A stretch of 42,619 nucleotides of DNA from CACIIZ01 sp045565285. GTDB lineage: Bacteria; Pseudomonadota; Alphaproteobacteria; Rhodobacterales; Rhodobacteraceae. A program made the position numbers and the translations under genes. Below the pieces are notes generated by a model, which saw only the letters and a program-made list of their open reading frames with translations, was not told the origin of the DNA and made no database searches. Shown here piece by piece: positions 16,656 to 24,772 of the stretch (its first letter is position 1; the number at the start of each line of letters is the position of its first letter). The stretch spans positions 1-42,619 of the forward strand of contig JBJLFR010000001.1 of assembly GCA_045565285.1 (NCBI GenBank), written 5' to 3'.

Positions 16656-17681
16656 TCAAACTTTGTCATAAATGACCTCTAAAGATTTTTTTGGCTTTGA
16701 GAATTTACCACGCATATCAGCATCTGTTGCTGGCACCAACGTAAAACCAGCTCCTGTTTGACCACCATCAAATAATCCTAAAAGCTCGTCTTGGTTTAAA
16801 GTCTTAGGTCTTACCGGGGGAGCCCCACCTACATTTGTGGCCAATGTTTCAAAAAGATTTCCCCACTGACTTTGCTTAGTACCAATTATCTGATACATAG
16901 CTGATTTTCTTCTTATATCATCATCAGCAGGTATAGTACTAAGTACTGGGATCCCAACTTTTTCAGCAAATTTCTTTGCCTCTCCAGTTCCATCATCTCT
17001 ATTGATGACTATTCCAGCTACTCCAACACTACCTCCAAGCTTTCGGAAATATTCAACTGCTGAACAAACATTATTTGCAACATACAAAGACTGTAAGTCA
17101 TTTGATCCAACAACAATAACTTTTTGCGCCATATCTCTAGCTATTGGCAGCCCAAAACCTCCACATACAACATCTCCAAGAAAATCAAGCAGTACATAAT
17201 CAAAATCCCAGTCATGAAAACCTAATTTTTCTAGTAATTCAAATCCATGAATGATACCTCTTCCACCACATCCTCGCCCAACTTCAGGACCACCTAACTC
17301 CATTGCAAAAACACCGTTTCTCTTGAAACAAACATCACCAATAGCAACCTCTTCACCAGCAAGTTTCTTTTTTGTAGATGTCTCAATAATTGTAGGACAG
17401 GCTTTACCTTCAAATAATAGCGATGTAGTGTCTGACTTAGGATCACATCCTATTAACAAAACACGCTTGCCTTGCTCGGCCATCATACAACTTAAATTTG
17501 CTAAGGTAAAAGATTTACCAATCCCACCTTTCCCATATATTGCTATAATTTGACATTTTTTCTTCGGTTCATTCAGATGCAAATCATCTAGTGGTTCATT
17601 AGCTTCTGTTTTCAACCTATTATGATGATCTTCAAGAGCCTTACTGGCATTTCCCTTTACATTTATTGTTTCTATAGTCAT
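16656..17681 (-). CDS. bchX: Chlorophyllide a reductase iron protein (subunit X)
   Basis: BchX is the NifH-like ATPase that passes electrons to BchYZ. The 341-aa product carries the P-loop IYGKGGIGKSFTLANLS near residue 48 and the Cys ligands of the bridging 4Fe-4S cluster in GRGCGGRGII and LGDVVCGGFGLP. I start it at ATG 17681, which overlaps the bchC stop in ATGA and has GGAG about 9 nt upstream; a longer in-frame reading would begin inside bchC and adds 12 unconserved residues. Confidence 0.96.
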   Translation of the reverse strand: MTIETINVKGNASKALEDHHNRLKTEANEPLDDLHLNEPKKKCQIIAIYGKGGIGKSFTLANLSCMMAEQGKRVLLIGCDPKSDTTSLLFEGKACPTIIETSTKKKLAGEEVAIGDVCFKRNGVFAMELGGPEVGRGCGGRGIIHGFELLEKLGFHDWDFDYVLLDFLGDVVCGGFGLPIARDMAQKVIVVGSNDLQSLYVANNVCSAVEYFRKLGGSVGVAGIVINRDDGTGEAKKFAEKVGIPVLSTIPADDDIRRKSAMYQIIGTKQSQWGNLFETLATNVGGAPPVRPKTLNQDELLGLFDGGQTGAGFTLVPATDADMRGKFSKPKKSLEVIYDKV

Positions 17682-18622
17682 GCCGCATTTCTCCAATCTA
17701 GAACCATTTTTAAACATTCAGCATTATCAAATGCGATATTATATGCTTCATTTGCTTTTTGAGCAGAATAGACATCACTTATTAGTCCATCAAATGATAA
17801 TGAACCGTCTTCAATTAGCAATTTAGTTGTTACAACATCTTCAGGCGTAAATTCTGCTGAGACTCTAAGTGAAACTTCTTTTAGAAAAGCTTGCGCAAAT
17901 CCAAACCCTAATCTTTCTGGATAAAAACCAGCCAAAACTATCTCTCCACCTTTTTGCACTCTTCCAATTAAACTATCCAAAATTTCAGAGTCACCACTAA
18001 CATCAAAAATACAATCATAGTCCGAACGCTCATCATTTTCAGGTAATACAACTTCATAATCAGTTGCTCCTGAATGGCGTAAAATATTTTTTTCCCATAC
18101 TATTGGTGGTTTTTCACCTGCTAATATTACAAGCCTAGCAAGCAACCGACCTAGTACTCCATGACCTACAATTACGTCTGGCATTTTATTTCCAAAACCT
18201 GCAATTGCATGTCTTGCAGTTGCAGCTAGAGCAAATAAAGCACCGTTACATCCCATAGTAGAATCAATTTTTATAAGTCTATTTGGGGCAGAAAAAATCC
18301 TTCTTGCTGCTCCTCCGAACAAACTCTTTATAGATCCAGAATAACAATTGGCTCCAGGAACAAAAACCATATCACCAATTTTAAGACTAGAATCATCGGG
18401 AGCCTGAACTACTTCACCTGTTGATTCGTATCCAGGAACCAATGGATAGCCCATTCCAGGAAACTGTGGCATCTTACCATTCCAAAATAGTTTTTCTGTA
18501 CCAGTGGATATACCAGAGTAATTTATTTCTATAACTACATCATCTTTTGAAATGTTTCTTAACTCCACAGGTCTTACGGATAAATTACCTGGTTCAGACA
18601 TAACTACAGCTTTTGTAATCAA
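17678..18622 (-). CDS. bchC: 3-hydroxyethyl (bacterio)chlorophyllide a dehydrogenase
   Basis: BchC oxidises the C-3 hydroxyethyl group made by BchF to the acetyl group of bacteriochlorophyll a. It belongs to the zinc-type alcohol dehydrogenase superfamily; at 314 aa it has the usual length. Visible features are YSGISTGTEKLFWNGKMPQF, the segment PLVPGYESTGEV, the nucleotide-binding region VIVGHGVLGRLLARL near 155, and CIFDVSGDSEILDSLIGR. The upstream gap carries two PpsR operators and a TTGACA promoter element, so the bchC-X-Y-Z-puf run probably has its own promoter apart from crtEF. Confidence 0.95.
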   Translation of the reverse strand: MITKAVVMSEPGNLSVRPVELRNISKDDVVIEINYSGISTGTEKLFWNGKMPQFPGMGYPLVPGYESTGEVVQAPDDSSLKIGDMVFVPGANCYSGSIKSLFGGAARRIFSAPNRLIKIDSTMGCNGALFALAATARHAIAGFGNKMPDVIVGHGVLGRLLARLVILAGEKPPIVWEKNILRHSGATDYEVVLPENDERSDYDCIFDVSGDSEILDSLIGRVQKGGEIVLAGFYPERLGFGFAQAFLKEVSLRVSAEFTPEDVVTTKLLIEDGSLSFDGLISDVYSAQKANEAYNIAFDNAECLKMVLDWRNAA

Positions 18623-18669
18623 TTTAATAATACCTCACGTTAGGTCTTGGTTACATTTTACTAAACTAG

Positions 18670-18687
18670 TGTAATATTATATTGACA
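18670..18687. promoter_or_regulatory. PpsR/CrtJ operator, bchC-proximal
   Basis: TGTAATATTATATTGACA is an exact TGT-N12-ACA palindrome. It covers AATATT/TATAAT-like sequences on the minus strand in the region expected for the bchC -10 element. It is 8 bp from the second operator. Confidence 0.8.
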
Positions 18688-18695
18688 GTTTATAG

Positions 18696-18713
18696 TGTCA
18701 ACTAAAATTTACA
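18696..18713. promoter_or_regulatory. PpsR/CrtJ operator, bchC-distal
   Basis: TGTCAACTAAAATTTACA is an exact TGT-N12-ACA palindrome. On the minus strand it includes TTGACA (18701-18696), a likely -35 for bchC. Its left 8 bases match the operator before bchF. The 8-bp gap to the proximal site matches the spacing known for cooperative CrtJ binding at bchC of R. capsulatus. Confidence 0.82.
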
Positions 18714-18727
18714 CTTATTTGTGTAAA

Positions 18728-19825
18728 TTATTTATTTTTTTTTGCAATTATAACCGAAGTAACGAAATCATTAGTACCTTGCAGAAATTTTAATTGCATA
18801 AATCCACTTTTTTTAAGCACCTTGAAGTGTTCATTTTTACTTCTCGGTTTTCCAGAAGTCATTGCAAGTGTGTAAAAACCAAAATAAGCATCCCCTGACC
18901 GTGTAGGGTTATCATTTCCCGCCATTGGCTCTGATATTATTAATTGCCCACCAGGGGATAACGCTTCATAAATTTTCATAAGTAATAATTCCATATTTGT
19001 ATCATTATGATCATAAAGCACTCGATTTAAAAAAATTAAATCATTCCCATCTGGTAAGTTATCTTCAATAAAATTACCTGGTATCAGGTTTATTTTAGAT
19101 TTTTTCCCTAAATGACTTATTTTAGGTTTAGCTGCTTCAATAACACTAGGAAGGTCAAATATATTCAAAATTAAACTAGGATAACGTTTTCTAACCTCTA
19201 AAATAAATGTACCATTCCCACCGCCTACATCTAATAGGCTTTTGAAAGGGTTTAAATTTACTAAGCTAAGAGTTTCTTCCGCAACTATATACTGAGAAAC
19301 ACCCATTAGCTCAGAATAATTTTTAGCTTCCTCTTCAGTAATTTTTTTAGTCGAAGGTACATAAGTCCAAAAATTTCTAAGCTCAGTATTAAAATTTTTA
19401 TTTAACAAATTTACAGGATCAATTAAGTCACGATAAAACATTTTGTGGTGTAATATCATTTTATCTAGTCCTGCAACTCCTTTAATTGCTGCTCCAATTC
19501 TTGTAAGTCTATAACTAGAATCCTTATTTTTTTTTAATAAGCCAATAGATGCAGCAGCATTACATAGTAAAATACATTTATCACATGGCAAACTAGTAAA
19601 CCTTGATATTTCATCTATTTTCTTTTTACCGGTAATTAAAAAATCTATTAATCTTAATTCAATTATAGCTAAAAGAACTTGTGAGTACACAAATCCTGCC
19701 ACAAGGTCATAAATTATTTTACCATCATTAAGTGCCAAACGCCTAATAATAGGAATTCTCTTTATAAATGAATGAAACGAGGGCTTAGCTACTAGATTAT
19801 TCATCCAATTGGTGAATATTTCCAT
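18728..19825 (-). CDS. crtF: Demethylspheroidene / hydroxyneurosporene O-methyltransferase
   Basis: CrtF methylates the 1-hydroxy group of acyclic carotenoids, giving the methoxy end of spheroidene, with S-adenosylmethionine. The 365-aa product has an N-terminal dimerisation region with DGKIIYDLVAGFVYSQVLLA near 35, and the methyltransferase core with SAM motif SLLDVGGGNGTFILEV near 195 and FLNRVLYDHND near 262, typical of the plant-like O-methyltransferase family. It lies 18 bp after crtE and upstream of bchC, the conserved crtEF-bchCXYZ order. Confidence 0.93.
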   Translation of the reverse strand: MEIFTNWMNNLVAKPSFHSFIKRIPIIRRLALNDGKIIYDLVAGFVYSQVLLAIIELRLIDFLITGKKKIDEISRFTSLPCDKCILLCNAAASIGLLKKNKDSSYRLTRIGAAIKGVAGLDKMILHHKMFYRDLIDPVNLLNKNFNTELRNFWTYVPSTKKITEEEAKNYSELMGVSQYIVAEETLSLVNLNPFKSLLDVGGGNGTFILEVRKRYPSLILNIFDLPSVIEAAKPKISHLGKKSKINLIPGNFIEDNLPDGNDLIFLNRVLYDHNDTNMELLLMKIYEALSPGGQLIISEPMAGNDNPTRSGDAYFGFYTLAMTSGKPRSKNEHFKVLKKSGFMQLKFLQGTNDFVTSVIIAKKNK

Positions 19826-19843
19826 CTATTGTCTCAGGTGTTA

Positions 19844-20725
19844 TTAAAGAACTTTATTTGCAGCAAAAGAAGGCATTAGCTGTTTGGCTTGCTTTCTTAT
19901 TATTTCACAAAGACGAGCCTCCCCTGGACAAGCTGGAATAGAAGCTATTGCACCACTTAAAATGTTTTGTAACCTATCAATAGCCCCATCAACACCAAAC
20001 TCAAGAACAGCACTCGGTCTAGCGTTTTTAGTGTCTTGACCAGTTGGCTTACCTACTATTTTTTCTGTACTTGTGACATCTTTTAAATCATCTGCGACTT
20101 GAAAAGCTTCACCTATTCTAGCTCCTAATTCTACCCATGGTTCAGCATCTTCTCCCGCTGAAACAGCTCCCATACAAGTAGCTGCGACAAATAAAGAGCC
20201 CGTTTTTAATTGATGATAAGCACTTAAATTGATTTGATCTTCACTTTCCCATCCCTGCCCAGAACAAATACCAAAAGGAACACCAGAAGATTTTGATAAT
20301 ATTTTAATTAACTGAATTAATCTTTCTGGATACTTTTCACAGCCTCTTGCTAAATTTTCAAAGGCTAAAATAATTAAAGAATCTCCAGCTAAAACTGCTA
20401 CTGCTTCTCCAAAAGCTCTGTGAACTGTGGGCTTACCTCTACGTAATTCAGCATTATCAAAACAAGGAAGATCATCATGAACTAAACTAGCACAATGTAT
20501 AAGTTCTAAAGCTACTGCTGCTGACTCAGCAATTGCAAAATCATCTTCTCCACAAGCTTCGGCCACAGACAAACAAAGTCTAGGTCTTACTCTTGCTCCA
20601 CCAGGAAAAATTGAATAGTCAATAGAGGCTGCTAACTTTGGCGGTGCAGGTGTGCGACCAGCATTTTTTAAAGTCTTCAAAAGTGCTAAATTAATTCTTT
20701 CGTGAATATTTTTAATATTTGACAT
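19844..20725 (-). CDS. crtE: Geranylgeranyl diphosphate synthase
   Basis: CrtE builds GGPP, the C20 precursor for phytoene and for the bacteriochlorophyll tail. The trans-prenyltransferase signature is clear: first Asp-rich motif HDDLPCFDNAELRRGKPTVH near residue 86, and second motif FQVADDLKD near 205. I choose ATG 20725 (293 aa) with AGGGAG about 6 nt upstream; an in-frame GTG two codons earlier overlaps that ribosome-binding site. It is divergent from crtD, and the shared gap holds two PpsR operators. Confidence 0.95.
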   Translation of the reverse strand: MSNIKNIHERINLALLKTLKNAGRTPAPPKLAASIDYSIFPGGARVRPRLCLSVAEACGEDDFAIAESAAVALELIHCASLVHDDLPCFDNAELRRGKPTVHRAFGEAVAVLAGDSLIILAFENLARGCEKYPERLIQLIKILSKSSGVPFGICSGQGWESEDQINLSAYHQLKTGSLFVAATCMGAVSAGEDAEPWVELGARIGEAFQVADDLKDVTSTEKIVGKPTGQDTKNARPSAVLEFGVDGAIDRLQNILSGAIASIPACPGEARLCEIIRKQAKQLMPSFAANKVL

Positions 20726-20765
20726 AATCACTCCCTATCAAAGATTTATCATAAATAAAAATTTA

Positions 20766-20783
20766 TGTCTATTTTTTTTGACA
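20766..20783. promoter_or_regulatory. PpsR/CrtJ operator 1 in crtE/crtD gap
   Basis: TGTCTATTTTTTTTGACA is an exact TGT-N12-ACA palindrome lying between the divergent crtE and crtD. Its right end forms TTGACA on the plus strand, a possible -35 for crtD, although no good -10 follows at standard spacing. Confidence 0.75.
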
Positions 20784-20789
20784 GTAATA

Positions 20790-20807
20790 TGTAAATATTT
20801 AATTACA
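20790..20807. promoter_or_regulatory. PpsR/CrtJ operator 2 in crtE/crtD gap
   Basis: TGTAAATATTTAATTACA is an exact TGT-N12-ACA palindrome with a fully symmetric TGTAA...TTACA dyad. It lies 6 bp from operator 1, so the two could be filled cooperatively. Confidence 0.78.
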
Positions 20808-20832
20808 GTATTATTCAAGGCTGGATTTTAAA

Positions 20833-22331
20833 TTGCAAAATAGAAAAGTTATAATAATTGGTGCTGGAATTGCAGGCTTATCAGCTGCAATGAGACTTTC
20901 CTCTTCTGGACTTAAAGTTGAAGTTTATGAACAACATGAAAAACCAGGTGGTAAAATAAGAGCTTTTAAAAGCAAAGTAGGTTTAATAGATGCGGGTCCA
21001 ACTGTTTTAACGATGTATAATATTTTTGAAGATTTATTTAATTCTTGTGGGTACAAAATTAATAAAAAATTGGAACTTGTGAAAGAAGAAATAATTGCAA
21101 GACATTGGTGGAGAGATGGTAGTTCTTTAGATTTATTTTCCTCTTTTGAACAAAACTTTGAGGCAATAAAAAAGTTTTCTGGAACTAAATCTGCTCTAGA
21201 ATTTGAAAATTTTAATAAATTTTCAGAGAACCTATTTGATTTTTTTAAAGAACCCATAATAATGAGTTCAACCCCCAAAAATATTACCTATATTATTTAA
21301 TTGTTTAAGAAATCCCAGCCTTTTGAAGCAATTAATTATTAATAATAAAAAATTATATTATTATTTGAAGGAAAATTTCTCAGATCATCGTTTAAAGCAA
21401 CTTTTTTCCAGATATTCTACATATGTAGGTGGTTCTCCATTTATGTCTCCAAGTATATTGTCTCTTATCTGGAATGTAGAATCTAGAGGGGTGTGGAGAA
21501 TAAATGGTGGTATGTTTAATCTTATTCAAGAAATTGAAAAAATATGCAAAAAATCTGGTGCAAATTTTTATTACAAAAATAAGGTAAATAAAATTCTGCT
21601 TAAAAATAACAGAATTGAAGGAATTGAGCTAAAAAGTGGAAAAGTAATTGATTGCGATAAAGTGATTTTTAATGGTGAACCCAAAGCACTCTATGATGGT
21701 TTACTGGGTAAAGATTTGAAAAAAGCTGTTCCCAAAAGAGGTGTTCAAAAAAGATCTCTTTCTGCATATGTGTGGAGTTTTGCTGCAAAAACAAAAGGGT
21801 TGAAATTTTGTCATCATAATATTTTATTTAATAAAAATTATAAAAGTGAATTTGATGATATTAAAAAAGGGGAAATGCCTAAAGATCCCACCCTTTATGT
21901 ATGTGCGCAAGGTATTGAAAATGATCCTAACCCAAAAGAAAATAAAATAGGACGTTTTGAAATAATCATAAATGGATCTCCTATATCTTTAAAAAAATCT
22001 TATAATAAACAAAAGGAATATACCGAATGCAAGGAAATAACTTTTTCGATTTTGGAATCAATGGGTTTAAAAAATAGATTTGAAACCCACCGAAGAAATG
22101 CTTACTACTCCAAAAGAGTTCGAGCATTTGTTTCCTGGCTCTCAGGGTTCACTATATGGAAGAACTCCACACGGAATAATATCAACATTCATGAGACCGA
22201 GAAACAAAAACCAAATAAAGGGGTTGCTTCTAGTGGGAGGAGGAATTCATCCAGGAGCAGGAATACCAATGGCATGCCTATCAGGAAAGCACGCAGCAGA
22301 AATGATATTGAAAGACCTAGGTTTGATGTAG
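20833..22331 (+). pseudogene. crtD: Hydroxyneurosporene/methoxyneurosporene desaturase with two frameshifts
   Basis: CrtD adds the C-3,4 double bond to 1-hydroxylated acyclic carotenoids. The family signature is intact across three frames: FAD motif IIGAGIAGLSAAMRLSSSG with GGKIRAF at the N-terminus, then FSRYSTYVGGSPFMSPSILS, and the C-terminal LFPGSQGSLYGRTPHG and GGGIHPGAGIPMACLSGKHA. Two +1 shifts break it: one in the C5-A5 run (21272-21281) and one in the CCC at 22086-22088. Removing one C from each restores 498 codons, the usual CrtD length, with no other stop. It may be a true pseudogene, or sequence errors in an intact gene. TTG start; no strong ribosome-binding site. Confidence 0.85.
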
Positions 22332-23233
22332 AAGTAAACCCTAATGGATATGCTTGGTGGTACGTAGATGGAATTTCTGATGATGGGAATAAAGCAATAT
22401 CAATAATTGGTTTTATTGGTTCTGTTTTTTCACCATGGTATTATTGGGCTAATCGAAAAAACCCAGAAAATCATGTTTGCGTAAATGTAGCCATGTATGG
22501 AAAGGGTTGGCGATGGACTATGACCGAAAGGGGTGAGAAAAAACTCAAAAGAGATAAAGATACTTTACAGATTGGACCAAGTTCGTTTCGTTGGGAAAAG
22601 GACCATCTAATTATTAATTTTAATGAATACTCAATACCGCATTTTGATAATGTAAAAGGAACAGTAAAAATTTTTCCAAAATTTATTTCTGATTTAGAAT
22701 GTAATTTTCTAAATGATGAAAGCCACATATGGCGACCATTTGCGCCTTTATCCAGAATTGAAGTAGACATCAATAAACCAGGTTGGCAGTGGAATGGGCA
22801 TGGATACTTTGATGCAAACTTTGGATCTAGAGCATTAGAAAAGGATTTTTCATACTGGACGTGGGGTCGATTTCCTACAAAAGATGGTAGCTATACTTTT
22901 TATGATGCAATGCCAAGAAGAGAACCATCTGTAAATGTTGCTTTATTATTCAAAAATAATGGAGTAATAGAAAAAGTTCAAAACCCTCCCGATATATCTA
23001 CATTATCAAGATCTTTATGGCTAGTTAAGAGAGAAACAAGATCAGATAAAGACTTTAAACCAAAACAAACCAAACATATGCTCGATACTCCTTTTTATAC
23101 TAGATCTGGAGTTGAAACCTCAATCTTTGGTGAAAAAAGTGTTGGGGTTCATGAAGCATTAGACCTAAATAGATTTTCAAGCTCTTTACTAAAACCAATG
23201 TTAGCTATTAAAGCACCAAGATATAATTGGTAA
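22274..23233 (+). CDS. crtC: Acyclic carotenoid 1,2-hydratase (hydroxyneurosporene synthase)
   Basis: CrtC adds water to the terminal double bond of neurosporene or lycopene. Typical blocks are GYAWWYVDGISDDGNKAISI near the start, FIGSVFSPWYYWANR, then MTERG, a central GHGYFDANFGSRALEKDFSY and a WTWGRF-type segment. The start is uncertain: the conserved part begins at RFDVEVNPNG (about 22319), and the nearest in-frame ATG (22274) lies inside the end of crtD in another frame. A non-ATG start nearer the crtD stop is possible. An apparent crtD-crtC fusion frame exists only because of the crtD frameshift. It converges on tspO with a 4-bp gap. Confidence 0.9.
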   Translation: MPIRKARSRNDIERPRFDVEVNPNGYAWWYVDGISDDGNKAISIIGFIGSVFSPWYYWANRKNPENHVCVNVAMYGKGWRWTMTERGEKKLKRDKDTLQIGPSSFRWEKDHLIINFNEYSIPHFDNVKGTVKIFPKFISDLECNFLNDESHIWRPFAPLSRIEVDINKPGWQWNGHGYFDANFGSRALEKDFSYWTWGRFPTKDGSYTFYDAMPRREPSVNVALLFKNNGVIEKVQNPPDISTLSRSLWLVKRETRSDKDFKPKQTKHMLDTPFYTRSGVETSIFGEKSVGVHEALDLNRFSSSLLKPMLAIKAPRYNW

Positions 23234-23237
23234 AAAT

Positions 23238-23690
23238 TCAGCAATTTAGTTGCATGATCCGAAAATTTAAAGCAGCAGCAAAACTTACCCAAATAAAATA
23301 AGGACAAATTAATATTGTTGAGATGGGGTCTGCAAACCAATAACTCAAGACCATAAATAATACAGATAGCCAAAGGCCCATCATAAATTTCATTGCCAAT
23401 TTTATGTTATTTAATCCAAAAAATATTGGTGTCCAAATTGTATTTAATGAAATTTGCAAAGCCCATAAAGCAACTAAAAAATTTTTTTGACCTTCAAGTA
23501 ATGAAACTCTCATTCCTACATAAGCTATTATTAAATAAAGAATAGACCAAGCTATAGGAAATAGCCAATCAGGAGGATTCCACGATGGCTTTTTTAAATT
23601 TCTATACCACTCATTTGGTGGAAATAGAGCTCCTGTAGAAGCTGCTACGCAACATGTCAAAAAAAACAAAAAAAATGTCAGCCAATCCAT
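23238..23690 (-). CDS. tspO: TspO/MBR (CrtK) tryptophan-rich sensory protein
   Basis: A 150-aa five-helix membrane protein of the TspO/peripheral benzodiazepine receptor family. Features are the ALFPPNEWYRNLKKPSWNPPDW segment near residues 21-43, FPIAWSILYLIIAY, and the LNTIWTPIFFG block near 85. In Rhodobacter TspO lowers photosynthesis gene expression in oxygen and binds porphyrins. It ends the leftward crtI-crtB-tspO run, the same order as crtIBK of R. capsulatus. Confidence 0.92.
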   Translation of the reverse strand: MDWLTFFLFFLTCCVAASTGALFPPNEWYRNLKKPSWNPPDWLFPIAWSILYLIIAYVGMRVSLLEGQKNFLVALWALQISLNTIWTPIFFGLNNIKLAMKFMMGLWLSVLFMVLSYWFADPISTILICPYFIWVSFAAALNFRIMQLNC

Positions 23691-23707
23691 AAGTTGAAAT
23701 CTCTAAG

Positions 23708-23739
23708 TATATAAAAACTACCTAGATATATAAAAACTA
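23708..23739. repeat. 13-bp direct repeat TATATAAAAACTA in the crtB-tspO gap
   Basis: Two exact copies (23708-23720 and 23727-23739) are offset by 19 bp and fill the crtB-tspO intergenic gap. The sequence is low complexity. A role is not evident. Confidence 0.45.
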
Positions 23740-23740
23740 T

Positions 23741-24766
23741 TTAAAGTCCTGCAAGAGCTCTGTCTTTTTGTTCTAAATCAAAAAGTAAATTAATAAATTT
23801 ACTAGACCTATCTTTAAAAGATTTTTTATTCTCTTTTGGTTTTTTTACAGAACTTACGAGAAAATTAACTTCTGGTAAAGCTGAGGCATGAATTGTAGAT
23901 GGTATTGGCATTACTGTTGTTAATGCAGAATTACCAATAGAAGATATAAGTAATAAAAATTTTTCAAAAGTCGTAGTATAGGCTCTTCTAGTGATACTGT
24001 CATAATTAGAAGCGGCAATATGTTTTCCTATTTGAGAATAAATTTTTCCTGCTGAAAAAATCCCAGGTCTACATTCTCTAGGAAGAGAAAAATAACCAGC
24101 TCCAGCTCTTTTATAGAAATAATCAGCTTTATTTAATAGTTGTTTAACAAAAAAACTCACTTCAGGAAAATTTTCAGGATTTTCTAGAAACTTCTCTATA
24201 GATATACCACTTTTCTCCATCCATTCTGTTGGAATATAAATTCTATTATTTCTAGCATCTTCACCAATATCTCTTGCTATATTTGTAAGTTGCATTGCTA
24301 TACCAAGATCACATGCTCTTGCTAAAGTATCTCCATCTCTTACATTCATCAAAATGCACATCATTACACCAACAGAAGATGCTACCCTAGCACAATAACT
24401 ATATAATTCAGATAAATTTCTAAATCTTCTGCCATCCTGATCCCATTTCAGTCCTTCAATTAAAGCTAAAGGTAGTTCTTTTGGAAGCTCATAGCATTTT
24501 ACTAGTGCTGCAAAGGCCCTATCAGTACTATAATTCTTAGGTTGACCATTATAAACTAAATCTAACCTCTTTCTCAAATCCTGAACAGGATTTTTAATTT
24601 TTGATTCCTGATCTACAACATCATCTGCAATTCTACAAAAAGCATATAATACAATTGCTGGATCTCGTACATATTTTGGTAGCAATTTAGATGCAGCATA
24701 AAATGAATGTGAGCCTTCCTTAATTAATAATTTGCATTCTTTTAAATCATTACTATTAATTTTCAT
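23741..24766 (-). CDS. crtB: Phytoene synthase
   Basis: CrtB condenses two GGPP molecules to phytoene. The 341-aa product shows the squalene/phytoene synthase signatures: SFYAASKLLP near the start, the Asp-rich AFCRIADDVVDQ near 42, YCARVASSVGVMMC near 125, and the second Asp-rich QLTNIARDIGEDARNNRIYI near 158. It follows crtI by 6 bp, with AAGGTGA before its ATG. The C-terminus (after about residue 285) is a less conserved Lys-rich tail. Confidence 0.94.
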   Translation of the reverse strand: MKINSNDLKECKLLIKEGSHSFYAASKLLPKYVRDPAIVLYAFCRIADDVVDQESKIKNPVQDLRKRLDLVYNGQPKNYSTDRAFAALVKCYELPKELPLALIEGLKWDQDGRRFRNLSELYSYCARVASSVGVMMCILMNVRDGDTLARACDLGIAMQLTNIARDIGEDARNNRIYIPTEWMEKSGISIEKFLENPENFPEVSFFVKQLLNKADYFYKRAGAGYFSLPRECRPGIFSAGKIYSQIGKHIAASNYDSITRRAYTTTFEKFLLLISSIGNSALTTVMPIPSTIHASALPEVNFLVSSVKKPKENKKSFKDRSSKFINLLFDLEQKDRALAGL

Positions 24767-24772
24767 TTGAAT

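Noticed and set aside
17251..17553. 100-codon plus-strand frame inside bchX
   Set aside because: Antisense to the BchX P-loop region, Pro/Ser-rich from reverse reading; no independent support.
22080..22331. Separate 83-aa gene
   Set aside because: It is the C-terminal end of CrtD (GGGIHPGAGIPMACLSG motif) in the restored frame.
21323..23233. Apparent 636-aa crtD-crtC fusion protein
   Set aside because: The middle segment (Arg/Asn/Ser-rich, about 22090-22315) is the out-of-frame reading of the real crtD C-terminus, whose conserved motifs lie in the next frame. The fusion is a product of the frameshift.
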